Origin: Aureimonas sp. Leaf324
GTDB lineage: Bacteria; Pseudomonadota; Alphaproteobacteria; Rhizobiales; Rhizobiaceae
Direction: 5' to 3'
Assembly (NCBI RefSeq): GCF_001423245.1
Contig: NZ_LMOH01000012.1
Location: 311,970-375,969 of the forward strand
Length of the DNA stretch: 64,000 bases
This document shows positions 28,174 to 35,669 of the stretch, in pieces (the first letter of the stretch is position 1; each line of letters begins with the position of its first letter). The notes beneath the pieces are model-generated. The model worked only from the letters and a program-made list of their open reading frames with translations, searched no databases and was not told the origin of the DNA. A program made the translations under genes and the position numbers.

Positions 28174-28671
28174 CTAGGCCCGGCGGCCCTCGGGGCCGCC
28201 GGCTTCCTCGCCGGTGATCTCGGACAGGCGTGCCTCCTCGCCCGGCGTCAGCCCGGCGATGCCGGGTCGCTCGCTCGACCGCCGGCCCGACGAGCGGAGC
28301 GCGAGCATCCCGATAGCGAGAAGGAGAACGGGCGTCCCCCAGAGTAGCGCAGTGTCCCACCGCACACGCGGCCGCAGAAGCACGAAGTCGCCGTAACGCG
28401 AGACGAGGTAGTCGACGACATCCTCGTCGCTGTCGCCCTTCGTGATGCGTTCGCGAACCAGCAGCCGGAGATCGCGGGCGAGCGGCGCGTCGGAATCGTC
28501 GATCGACTGGTTCTGGCAGACCATGCAGCGCAGTCCCGCCGACAGGTCGCGGGCACGTTGCTCCTGCCGGGCGTCCGGCAGAACCTCATCGGGCTGGACG
28601 GCGAGTGCCGCCGTGCCCCCCAGGGTACTTGCAGCGACGACTGCCGCGAGGAGAGCTGTCCGCAGCGACAT
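28174..28671 (-). CDS. ccmH: Cytochrome c-type biogenesis protein CcmH (CycL)
   Basis: A 165-residue membrane-anchored periplasmic thiol-oxidoreductase. After a signal peptide (residues 1-24) comes the redox motif LRCMVCQNQSI with C49 and C52, which keeps apocytochrome CXXCH cysteines reduced and presents them to the heme lyase. The three-helix fold ends with RYGDFVLLRPRV and a membrane helix at about 108-125, then a short cytoplasmic tail. It lies one base after the ccmF stop and is the last gene of the leftward ccmI-ccmE-ccmF-ccmH operon, the classical rhizobial cycHJKL order. Confidence 0.95.
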   Translation of the reverse strand: MSLRTALLAAVVAASTLGGTAALAVQPDEVLPDARQEQRARDLSAGLRCMVCQNQSIDDSDAPLARDLRLLVRERITKGDSDEDVVDYLVSRYGDFVLLRPRVRWDTALLWGTPVLLLAIGMLALRSSGRRSSERPGIAGLTPGEEARLSEITGEEAGGPEGRRA

Positions 28672-28672
28672 G

Positions 28673-30646
28673 TCAGGCCGGCCTTGCGGCGCGACGTCGC
28701 GCCGGCGCGCCCACCCGCAGCCGACGATCGCTCAAGGAGATCGCGCCGCCGATCGCCATCGCCACGGCGCCCAGCCAGATCAGCGTGACGAACGGCTTCC
28801 ACCAGATACGAACGACGACGGCACCGGCGTTGGCGCCTGCATCGCCGAGCGCGATGTAGATCTGGCTGAAGACGAGCGTGTGGATGCCGGCCTCCGTCGT
28901 CGGCATCTGCCGCGCGGGGTAGAAACGCTTGGCGCTTTCGATGGCGGCCGTCTCGTTGCCCTGATCGAGCAAGGTAAAGTGACCGACGTCCTCGCGGTAG
29001 TTCGGGCCTTCGCGGAAGGTCTGCCCCTCGTAGCGCAAGTCGAACCCGCCGATAGCGACGACCTGTCCCGGCGTCATGGCTGTCACGGTTTCCGTGTCGA
29101 ACGTGCTGACGCAGACCACACCGAGAAGCGTCACGCCGACGCCGAAATGGGCGAGCGCCGTGCCGAAGGCCGAGCGCGGCAGCCCGACGAGGCGCGCCGC
29201 CGCGACCCGCAGCCCGGCTTTGGGAAGTCCGGCCCGTCCGGCAAGATCGACGAGAGCGCCGACCATCACCCAGACGGCCAGCCCGATGCCGAGCGAGGCC
29301 AGGATCTTCGTGCCCTCGTTCACCGCGATCACGATCACTGCGACGACGAGCGCCGCGCCGACCGCCGCATAAAGCCGCTGCGCCGCACCGAGGAGATCGG
29401 CCCGCTTCCAGGCGAGGAGCGGCCCGAACGGCAGGGCGAACAGGAGCGGCACCATCAAGGGACCGAAGGTCAGGTCGAAAAACGGCGCCCCAACCGAAAT
29501 CTTGGTGCCGGTGAAGACCTCGAGAAACAGCGGGTAGAGAGTTCCAACGAGCACCGTCGCAGTGGCGGTCGTCAGGAACAGGTTGTTGAAGACCAGCGCA
29601 CCCTCGCGCGAGATCGGCGCAAACAGGCCGCCGCTCTCCAGTTCGGAGGCCCGGAAGGCGAAGAGCGCCAGCGATCCGCCGATGAAGAGGCAGAGGATCG
29701 CGAGAATGAAGACCCCGCGCTCCGGGTCGACGGCGAAGGCGTGGACCGAGGTGAGGACGCCCGAGCGGACGAGGAAGGTGCCGAGAAGGGAGAGCGAGAA
29801 GGTCAGGATCGCCAGAAGCACCGTCCAGACCTTGAGCGCCGATCGCTTCTCCATGACCGCGGCGGAATGAAGCAGCGCGGTGCCGGACAGCCACGGCATG
29901 AACGACGCGTTCTCGACCGGGTCCCAGAACCACCAGCCGCCCCAGCCGAGCTCGTAATAGGCCCAGTAGGAACCCATCGCGATGCCGCCGGTCAGAAAGA
30001 GCCACGCCAGAAGCGTCCACGGTCTCACCCAGCGCGCCCATGCGGCGTCGATCCGCCCTTCGATCAAGGCGGCGACCGCGAAGGAGAACGCGATCGAGAA
30101 GCCGACATAGCCAAGATAGAGCAGCGGCGGATGGATCGCGAGCCCGATGTCCTGAAGGATCGGGTTGAGATCGTTGCCCTCGAAGGGCGCCGGCACGACG
30201 CGGGTGAACGGGTTCGACGTCAGGAGGATGAACAGGAGGAACGCCGTCAGGATCCAGCCCTGCACCGACAGCACGGTTGCCTTGAGGCTCGGCGGCAAAT
30301 CCCGGCCGAAAAGCGCGACCAGCGCGCCGAACAGCGACAGGATCAGCACCCAGAGGAGCATCGACCCCTCGTGGTTCCCCCAGACGCCGGTGATCTTGTA
30401 GATCATCGGCTTGGCGGAATGGGAGTTCTCCACGACGTTGAGAACCGAGAAGTCCGACGTGGCGTAGGCCGCGGTTAGAGCCCCGAAGGCGAGCGCCAGG
30501 AGCGCCAGCCCGGTGACCGAGGTCGCCGACCCGCTGTCCATCAGCCGGACGTCGCCGATGCGGGCTCCGACCAGCGGCAGGATCGACTGCACGAGCGCCG
30601 TGCCGAGCGCCAGCACCAGCGCGAAGTGGCCGAGTTCGACGATCAA
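28673..30646 (-). CDS. ccmF: Heme lyase CcmF (CycK), cytochrome c maturation
   Basis: A 657-residue polytopic inner-membrane protein with about 15 helices, the core of the system I heme lyase that attaches heme to apocytochromes c. The tryptophan-rich WWD segment WGGWWFWDPVENASFMPW starts at residue 235. Conserved histidines occur in GVWGNHEGSMLLW, IHPPLLYLGYVG and LLHSAAVMEKR, which ligate heme b or present holo-CcmE. The start codon overlaps the ccmE stop by four bases (ATGA), indicating translational coupling. Confidence 0.96.
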   Translation of the reverse strand: MIVELGHFALVLALGTALVQSILPLVGARIGDVRLMDSGSATSVTGLALLALAFGALTAAYATSDFSVLNVVENSHSAKPMIYKITGVWGNHEGSMLLWVLILSLFGALVALFGRDLPPSLKATVLSVQGWILTAFLLFILLTSNPFTRVVPAPFEGNDLNPILQDIGLAIHPPLLYLGYVGFSIAFSFAVAALIEGRIDAAWARWVRPWTLLAWLFLTGGIAMGSYWAYYELGWGGWWFWDPVENASFMPWLSGTALLHSAAVMEKRSALKVWTVLLAILTFSLSLLGTFLVRSGVLTSVHAFAVDPERGVFILAILCLFIGGSLALFAFRASELESGGLFAPISREGALVFNNLFLTTATATVLVGTLYPLFLEVFTGTKISVGAPFFDLTFGPLMVPLLFALPFGPLLAWKRADLLGAAQRLYAAVGAALVVAVIVIAVNEGTKILASLGIGLAVWVMVGALVDLAGRAGLPKAGLRVAAARLVGLPRSAFGTALAHFGVGVTLLGVVCVSTFDTETVTAMTPGQVVAIGGFDLRYEGQTFREGPNYREDVGHFTLLDQGNETAAIESAKRFYPARQMPTTEAGIHTLVFSQIYIALGDAGANAGAVVVRIWWKPFVTLIWLGAVAMAIGGAISLSDRRLRVGAPARRRAARPA

Positions 30647-31122
30647 AGCCCGGCCCCCGACGGTGCGTCGTCCTTCGCCGAGACAATCGCACCGTCCTTC
30701 CAGAGGCCCCGTGCCTTCAAGTCGTCGACGACCTCCTTCGGCATGTAGGTCTCGTCGTGCTTGGCGAGCACCGTATCGGCCACGAAGACGCGATCGCTGC
30801 CGAGCCGCCCCTCCGCCACGATCCCCTGCCCTTCGCGGAAGAGGTCCGGCAGCAGCCCGGCATAGACCACGGGCACGCTCTCGACCGTATCGGTGATGCG
30901 GAATGTCACGCGCTGCGAGGCGTCGCGATGCACGGTGCCGGTCTCCACGATCCCGCCGAGCCGCAGCCGCTGGCCGTCGTCGGGGGCGCGTGCCGCGATG
31001 TCGGTCGGCGAGTTGAAGAAGGCGACACTGTCCGACAGCGCCGTCAGGACGAGCCCCGCCGCGGTTCCGACCACGGCGAGAATGCCGAAAAGGCTGGCAA
31101 GGCGCTTCTGCTTGCGCGTCAT
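30643..31122 (-). CDS. ccmE: Heme chaperone CcmE (CycJ)
   Basis: A 159-residue membrane-anchored periplasmic protein that binds heme covalently and hands it to CcmF. One N-terminal helix (residues 8-29) anchors an OB-fold. The heme-binding histidine is H122 in LAKHDETYMPKEV, with Y126 as the expected axial ligand. The start at 31122 (MTRKQKRLASLFG) overlaps the ccmI stop by four bases. The open frame extends further upstream but only as ccmI shadow. Length is normal for the family. Confidence 0.95.
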   Translation of the reverse strand: MTRKQKRLASLFGILAVVGTAAGLVLTALSDSVAFFNSPTDIAARAPDDGQRLRLGGIVETGTVHRDASQRVTFRITDTVESVPVVYAGLLPDLFREGQGIVAEGRLGSDRVFVADTVLAKHDETYMPKEVVDDLKARGLWKDGAIVSAKDDAPSGAGL

Positions 31123-32267
31123 GGCACTGTCTGATCCGGGTTCAGTCCGAGCCCCCGTGCGAAGCCCAGGATATCTATAAGCTCCGGCGAAGCGGCCGGA
31201 AATACGGCTCGCACCTCGTCGAGTGCGGCACGTGCGTCGTCCGCGCGGTCGAGCACGACATAGGACCGGATCAGCCGCTTCCAGCCTTCCGGGTCCTTCG
31301 GTTCGGCCTTCAGACGCTCCGCGAGCCCCGACACCATGCCCTGCACCATCGCCTGGCGCTCGCCGTCGCTGAGCTCCGAGGCCGCTTCGACATCGGCCGC
31401 CCCCGGCCCGGGCTGGGCCGCCGCCTGCCGCGACGCGGTCCCCGACAGCGCGTCGGCCAGAGCCGCTTCGGCGACAGGGCGCCAGGCTCCGTCCTGCGGG
31501 CCTGTCCGCAGAAGCTCGCTCCAAGCGTCGGCCGCTTCGGCCGACCGCCCCTCCTGCGACAGCGCGAGCGCGAGATAGAACCGGGCGGGAATCCAGTTGG
31601 CGTCGAGGGTCAGCGCGCGGCGGAACTCGGTCGCGGCCTCCGGCGTCACGCGTCCGTCCGCAGCCTGCACCAGCGCTTCGCCGAGCCCTGCCACGGTCTG
31701 CGCCGTCGGCGGGCGAAGGCGAAGGACGTTGCGAAACGCCGCGGCCGCCTTCTGCCCCTCTCCGAGCCGCAGATAGACCGGGGCGACGACGCTCCAGCCC
31801 TCCGCATCGTCCGGCCGAGCCGCCAGCCGGCGCTCGATCTCGGCGACGGCCGCGACGAGGTTCGGCGCCTGCGGTTCGGGTTCGCGAAGCGCAAGCGGCT
31901 GATCGGGGATATCGGGCGATCCCCAGCGGTCGTAGAAGAGGAAGGCCCCGATCGGCAGAACGAGGGCGACGGCCAGTCCCGCAACGATGCCCGACCGCTC
32001 GCGCGGAGTCCGTGCGCTCCCGGCAGTTGCCGCCTCGTGGGCGCGAAGAAGCCGTCGGCCGATCTCGGCGCGCGAGGCCGCTGCCTCCTCGCGCCCGATG
32101 ACGCCGCGCGTCTCGTCCTCGCGCAACTCGCCCAGCTGCGCGCGATAGACCTCCTCGTCGAACGCCTCCCGCGCCACCGAGCCCCGCGCCGGACGCATGA
32201 GAAGCGGCCAGACGATCGCAGCGGTGGTCAGAGCGGCAAAAACGAAGGCGACAAGCCAGAACAGCAT
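31119..32267 (-). CDS. ccmI: Cytochrome c maturation protein CcmI (CycH)
   Basis: A 382-residue membrane protein that binds apocytochrome c C-termini and delivers them to the CcmF/H heme lyase. Two N-terminal helices (about 2-22 and 90-110) flank a cytoplasmic leucine-zipper-like loop (DEEVYRAQLGELREDETRGVIGREEAAASRAEIGRRLL, in two overlapping parts). A periplasmic TPR domain follows (GWSVVAPVYLRLGEGQKAAAAF..., WIPARFYLALALSQEGRSAEAADAW). First gene of the operon; start 32267 (MLFWLVAFVFAALT) with GGAAG upstream. The 177 bases to the lipoprotein gene should hold the operon promoter. Confidence 0.92.
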   Translation of the reverse strand: MLFWLVAFVFAALTTAAIVWPLLMRPARGSVAREAFDEEVYRAQLGELREDETRGVIGREEAAASRAEIGRRLLRAHEAATAGSARTPRERSGIVAGLAVALVLPIGAFLFYDRWGSPDIPDQPLALREPEPQAPNLVAAVAEIERRLAARPDDAEGWSVVAPVYLRLGEGQKAAAAFRNVLRLRPPTAQTVAGLGEALVQAADGRVTPEAATEFRRALTLDANWIPARFYLALALSQEGRSAEAADAWSELLRTGPQDGAWRPVAEAALADALSGTASRQAAAQPGPGAADVEAASELSDGERQAMVQGMVSGLAERLKAEPKDPEGWKRLIRSYVVLDRADDARAALDEVRAVFPAASPELIDILGFARGLGLNPDQTVP

Positions 32268-32444
32268 CGAGGCTTCCAAGGCCCTCGCCTCACGCAAGGG
32301 TCCGATCGTTCGCAGGGGCCGGGAGCACCGCCGAAACAGTCATGCAACTGCACGCGCCCGCCAACGGAAGGGCGCCGGCCCCGGTTCGGAACCGCTCTAA
32401 CAAGCCGCGTCGCAAATGCCTATTCAAAACCGCATCATCGCGGG

Positions 32445-32843
32445 TCAGGCGACGGGCGTCCAAAGGTCGGCGCCGGTGCGGCAGGCGCTTCCGACCTGCC
32501 GGACCTTCGAGGTCCCGCGCGTGATGACGAGCGTATAGCCGCGGCAATCCTGCGAGCCGATGCGATAGAGCTGCGTCGGCGTGATCTCGCCCTTGAAGCC
32601 ATCGGACTCCCAGGGGATCGGCTGGCCGACGGTACCGAACTGGAGCGCCTGGTACTGGGCCTGCAGCGCCCGCTGCTCTGCCGTCGCGCTGAGCTTCACG
32701 GAGCCGGTCGGCGCGATGCTGCCCCGCAGCGCAGCGGCCCGATCCGACAGAGGTTCAGGCGCCGTGCGTGGCGCGCTGGTCAGGCATCCGGAAAGGATCG
32801 GCAGCGCCGCGACGACGAAACAGGTGGTCCAGAATCTCGACAT
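32445..32843 (-). CDS. Lipoprotein, 17-kDa surface-antigen-like
   Basis: A 132-residue exported protein with a lipobox LSGC after a hydrophobic stretch (FVVAALPILSGC; lipidated Cys at about 20), so it is expected in the outer membrane. The C-terminal half (GQPIPWESDGFKGEITP..., CRGYTLVITRG..., GSACRTGADLWTPV) has the spacing of the Rickettsia 17-kDa surface antigen family found as small lipoproteins across alphaproteobacteria. The start at 32843 (MSRFWTTCF) restores the lipoprotein signal; ATG 32879 would hide it. The gene stands between the ccm operon and the feuPQ pair. Function in the family is unclear. Confidence 0.75.
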   Translation of the reverse strand: MSRFWTTCFVVAALPILSGCLTSAPRTAPEPLSDRAAALRGSIAPTGSVKLSATAEQRALQAQYQALQFGTVGQPIPWESDGFKGEITPTQLYRIGSQDCRGYTLVITRGTSKVRQVGSACRTGADLWTPVA

Positions 32844-32893
32844 GCGTCCGTTCGCCGCCCGGGCGGCCCATGCTGCCACAACAAAGTGTCATG

Positions 32894-34324
32894 TCAGGAC
32901 ATCGGCGCGTCGGATGCGCGAGGCAAGATCACCTCCGCGTGCAATCCTCCGATTTCGGAACGCGAGAGGCGAAAAGATCCGCGGTATTGCAAAACGGTAT
33001 CAGCGACGATCGACAGGCCGAGACCGCTGCCGGTCGCGCGCTCGTCGAAGCGACGCCCGCGCTTGGTCGCTTCCGCCATCTCCGCCTCCGACAATCCCGG
33101 CCCGTCGTCCTCGACGGTGATGCCGAAGCTCTCCGCCCCCGCAGGGCGCAGTCGAAGCACCACGCGCCCTCGTCCGTATTTGGCGGCATTCTCCAGAAGG
33201 TTGCCGATCGTCTCCTCGAGATCCTGCTGCTCCCCCGCGAAGACGAGGGACGCGGCGTCCCCGTCGACATGATCCTCGAAGGCAATTCCCGGGTTCAGCC
33301 GCCGCATCACCTTCAACAGCCGCTCCAGCACAGCCACCACCGGCGCTCGCGCGATGGCGCCATCCGTCGCCGCGACGCGGGCCCGGTCGAGATAGTGCTG
33401 CACCTGCCGGCGCATGATCTCGCCCTGCTCGCCGACGATACGTCCCTTCTCGCCGCCGATCGCCGAGGCCTCGTTGAGGAGGACTGCGACCGGTGTCTTC
33501 AGCGAATGGGCGAGATTGCCGACCTGCGTGCGGGCGCGCTCCACGATGCGCCGGTTGCTGTCGATCAGGGCATTCATCTCGACGGCGAGCGGTCGGATTT
33601 CGGCCGGGAAACTGCCCTTCAGCCGTTCCGAGCGCCCCGTCCGCACGTCGCCGAGCGCCTGCCGCACGCTAGCGAGCGGCCGAAGACCGTAGAGGATGGC
33701 CAGCGCGTTGATGACGATGGAGCCGAGCCCGAAGAAGCCGAGATAGAGCGCCATCTTCCGGTCGAAGGCGGCGATATCCGATTGTACGACACTCGCGTTG
33801 CCCATCACGCGAAAGCGCGCCGCGTGGTTGTCCTGGTCGAGGACGACCTCGGCCTCCTCGACATAGAGCGTTTCGCCGTCGAGCCCCTCGGTCCGGTAGT
33901 CGCGCCGGTACTGCATGTCGAAGGGCGCGAGTTCGGTCGGTTGGGAGTTGATCTTGCGGGGGCCGAGCGAGAACGAGGCGAGCCGCCCTTCCGTGTTGTT
34001 GCTCGCCGGGATCACCTCCCAGTACCAGCCGGACAGGGGCTGGGAGTAGCGAAGGTCGCCGAGGTTCGGCACACCCGACAGCGTGCCGGTCTCGTCCACC
34101 GTCACCGAATTGATGAGGTTGTAGAGCTGCGCCCGCACCACCGCCTCGAAGCCGGACTGCGCGGTCCGTTCGTAGAGGCCGGAGATCAGGCCGGCGACGA
34201 CGAGAAACGCCGCGATCACCCAGACGCTCGACAGCGACACGACCCGGAACGTCAGGCTTTCGGTCGTGCGCGGACGCTCGGGCGCCGCCGCCGTCCGTTC
34301 CGCCTCCGGCTCGTCCGCCATCAT
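32894..34324 (-). CDS. feuQ: FeuQ-like (PhoQ-type) sensor histidine kinase
   Basis: A 476-residue inner-membrane kinase. Membrane helices at about 27-50 and 191-212 bracket a periplasmic sensor of roughly 140 residues. The HisKA motif GNLAHSLKTPVAVLLNEA contains H273, and HATPase_c motifs are NLLENAAKYG, VEDDGPGL and ATGSGLGLSIVADTVL. The NLAHSLKTP box is typical of PhoQ and rhizobial FeuQ kinases. Its start overlaps the feuP stop by four bases. In Sinorhizobium FeuPQ controls cyclic glucan export (ndvA) and is needed for symbiosis; that role is known for the family, not shown here. The gene is transcribed away from the ccm operon's promoter region. Confidence 0.8.
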   Translation of the reverse strand: MMADEPEAERTAAAPERPRTTESLTFRVVSLSSVWVIAAFLVVAGLISGLYERTAQSGFEAVVRAQLYNLINSVTVDETGTLSGVPNLGDLRYSQPLSGWYWEVIPASNNTEGRLASFSLGPRKINSQPTELAPFDMQYRRDYRTEGLDGETLYVEEAEVVLDQDNHAARFRVMGNASVVQSDIAAFDRKMALYLGFFGLGSIVINALAILYGLRPLASVRQALGDVRTGRSERLKGSFPAEIRPLAVEMNALIDSNRRIVERARTQVGNLAHSLKTPVAVLLNEASAIGGEKGRIVGEQGEIMRRQVQHYLDRARVAATDGAIARAPVVAVLERLLKVMRRLNPGIAFEDHVDGDAASLVFAGEQQDLEETIGNLLENAAKYGRGRVVLRLRPAGAESFGITVEDDGPGLSEAEMAEATKRGRRFDERATGSGLGLSIVADTVLQYRGSFRLSRSEIGGLHAEVILPRASDAPMS

Positions 34325-34983
34325 CCGCCGTGCTGCATGCGATAGCCGAGACCGCGCACGGTCTCGATCATGTCCACGCCGATCTTGCGGCGGAGCCGGC
34401 CGATGAAGACCTCGATCGTGTTGGAATCACGATCGAAATCCTGGTCGTACATATGCTCGATGAGTTCGGTGCGCGACACGAGCTCGCCCTGGTGGTGCAT
34501 CAGGTAGGACAGGAGCCGATACTCGTGCGACGTCAGCTTCAGCGGCGTCCCGTCGAGGCTCGCCTTCGAGGACTTCGTGTCGAGCCTCAGGGGCCCGCAG
34601 TGGATCTCCGAGGACGCATGCCCGGCGGCGCGGCGGATGAGAGCCCGCACGCGCGCCAGCACCTCCTCCATATGGAAGGGTTTCGCCACATAGTCGTCGG
34701 CCCCGGCGTCGATCCCGGCCACCTTGTCGCTCCACCGGTCGCGCGCGGTCAGAAGCAGGACCGGCATCGCCCGCCCTTCCCGCCGCCAGCGCTCCAGAAC
34801 GCTGATGCCGTCCATCTTCGGCAGGCCGACGTCGAGAATCACCGCGTCATAGGCTTCCGTGTCGCCGAGGAAGTGACCGTCCTCGCCGTCCGAAGCCTGG
34901 TCCACGACATAGCCCGCGCTCGTCAGCGCCTCGTTCAGCTGCCGCCGCAGGTTCGCATCGTCTTCGACGATCAGGATACGCAT
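34321..34983 (-). CDS. feuP: FeuP-like OmpR-family response regulator
   Basis: A 220-residue transcription regulator. Receiver: EDD 7-9, phospho-acceptor D51 (VILDVGLPKMDG), T/S and K101 (DDYVAKPFHMEEVLARV). DNA-binding domain: LTSHEYRLLSYLMHHQGELVSRTELIEHMYDQDFDRDSNTIEVFIGRLRRKIG, ending VRGLGYRMQ, as in PhoP/FeuP. It is preceded after 42 bases by a small secreted protein gene and overlaps feuQ by four bases, so the three genes probably form one operon. PhoP-class identity is strong; the FeuP name rests on the order and the small upstream gene. Confidence 0.83.
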   Translation of the reverse strand: MRILIVEDDANLRRQLNEALTSAGYVVDQASDGEDGHFLGDTEAYDAVILDVGLPKMDGISVLERWRREGRAMPVLLLTARDRWSDKVAGIDAGADDYVAKPFHMEEVLARVRALIRRAAGHASSEIHCGPLRLDTKSSKASLDGTPLKLTSHEYRLLSYLMHHQGELVSRTELIEHMYDQDFDRDSNTIEVFIGRLRRKIGVDMIETVRGLGYRMQHGG

Positions 34984-35025
34984 GAAAGGTCCCGTCCCGG
35001 AATTCGTGCTGTTAGGCCCGAGGGC

Positions 35026-35346
35026 TTACTGCTCGATCGTGATCGTCTGGCGGCGCGGTCGGTTGCCGTCGCTCGCCGGAATCAGCACCGTGACGACGCA
35101 GACGGTCCGGTCGCCCTGCTGAGAGGCGCGCACCGAAAGCACCTGCCCCCCGGTCTGCGCCGCGGCCTGCGCCGCGGCGGCCGAGCACCCGCCGACTTGC
35201 GCGAAAAGCTCTTCCGACCGCTCGTGCGCCGCCGGGATCGAGCCACCCTCGGTCGGACGCTCCGGCATCGCTTCGGCCGCCGTGGCGAAGGCGACGAGAC
35301 CGAGCAACGAGACGGCGGTGAGACGGCGGAGGAAGGGTCGAAGCAT
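35026..35346 (-). CDS. Small periplasmic protein upstream of feuP, FeuN candidate
   Basis: A 106-residue secreted protein: a signal peptide (MLRPFLRRLTAVSLLGLVAF, cleavage after AEA) precedes a mature domain of about 80 residues. The segment GGCSAAAAQAAAQTGGQVLSVRASQQGDRTVCVVTVLIP resembles the helix-strand core of a PepSY domain, with two cysteines that could pair. It lies directly upstream of feuP in the same direction. In Sinorhizobium meliloti the equivalent position holds feuN, a small periplasmic inhibitor of FeuQ signalling. I infer an analogous modulator; sequence similarity to FeuN could not be tested here. Confidence 0.7.
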   Translation of the reverse strand: MLRPFLRRLTAVSLLGLVAFATAAEAMPERPTEGGSIPAAHERSEELFAQVGGCSAAAAQAAAQTGGQVLSVRASQQGDRTVCVVTVLIPASDGNRPRRQTITIEQ

Positions 35347-35404
35347 GGCACATCCAGGGTCTGACGTCCGCTAGACTAGGGACTGCGGTCTGAATGTCGA
35401 ATGA

Positions 35405-35433
35405 ACGGGGCGCCCGTCCGCCGGGCGCCCCGT
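35405..35433 (-). terminator. Terminator hairpin after the GTA tail operon
   Basis: ACGGGGCGCCCG (35405-35416) and CGGGCGCCCCGT (35422-35433) form a perfect 12-base stem with a 5-base loop. On the minus strand it begins 4 bases after the stop of the holin-like gene. Only a short T-containing tail (TCATTC) follows, so it may be a weak or bidirectional terminator. Confidence 0.65.
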
Positions 35434-35437
35434 CCCG

Positions 35438-35644
35438 TCATCGGATGCGGCTGCGCGCGTCGAAGCGACCGAAGATCGCCACCGCCGCGCCGATCGCACT
35501 GGCCGCGGCAGTCAGCGCCGTCACCGCCTCGTCGCTCGAAAGCCCTGCGATCTCGACGCCGAACAACCCCGCCAGCGAGGCTGCGAGCGCCAGCGCCGCA
35601 CCCCAGACCGTTCGCGACTCGTACCAGTTCTTGCTTTCGTCCAT
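35438..35644 (-). CDS. Holin-like small membrane protein at the end of the GTA cluster
   Basis: A 68-residue protein with two hydrophobic helices (VWGAALALAASLAGLFGVEI and VTALTAAASAIGAAVAIFGR) joined by a short acidic turn, and charged ends (MDESKNWYESRT, RFDARSRIR). The layout W..SRTVWG....AASL...FG.....D.....A.......GA..A.FGR is that of phage holins found next to GTA genes in Hyphomicrobiales. AGGAGAAGG lies immediately before the ATG. It is the last gene of the leftward tail operon, 25 bases after gene 15. A holin role in particle release is inferred. Confidence 0.7.
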   Translation of the reverse strand: MDESKNWYESRTVWGAALALAASLAGLFGVEIAGLSSDEAVTALTAAASAIGAAVAIFGRFDARSRIR

Positions 35645-35669
35645 GTCCTTCTCCTCTCGTTGATAGTCA

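Noticed and set aside
28248-30692. Long frames on both strands overlapping ccmF
   Set aside because: The ccmF frame carries the WWD motif and conserved histidines and overlaps its neighbours in operon style; the others are compositional artefacts.
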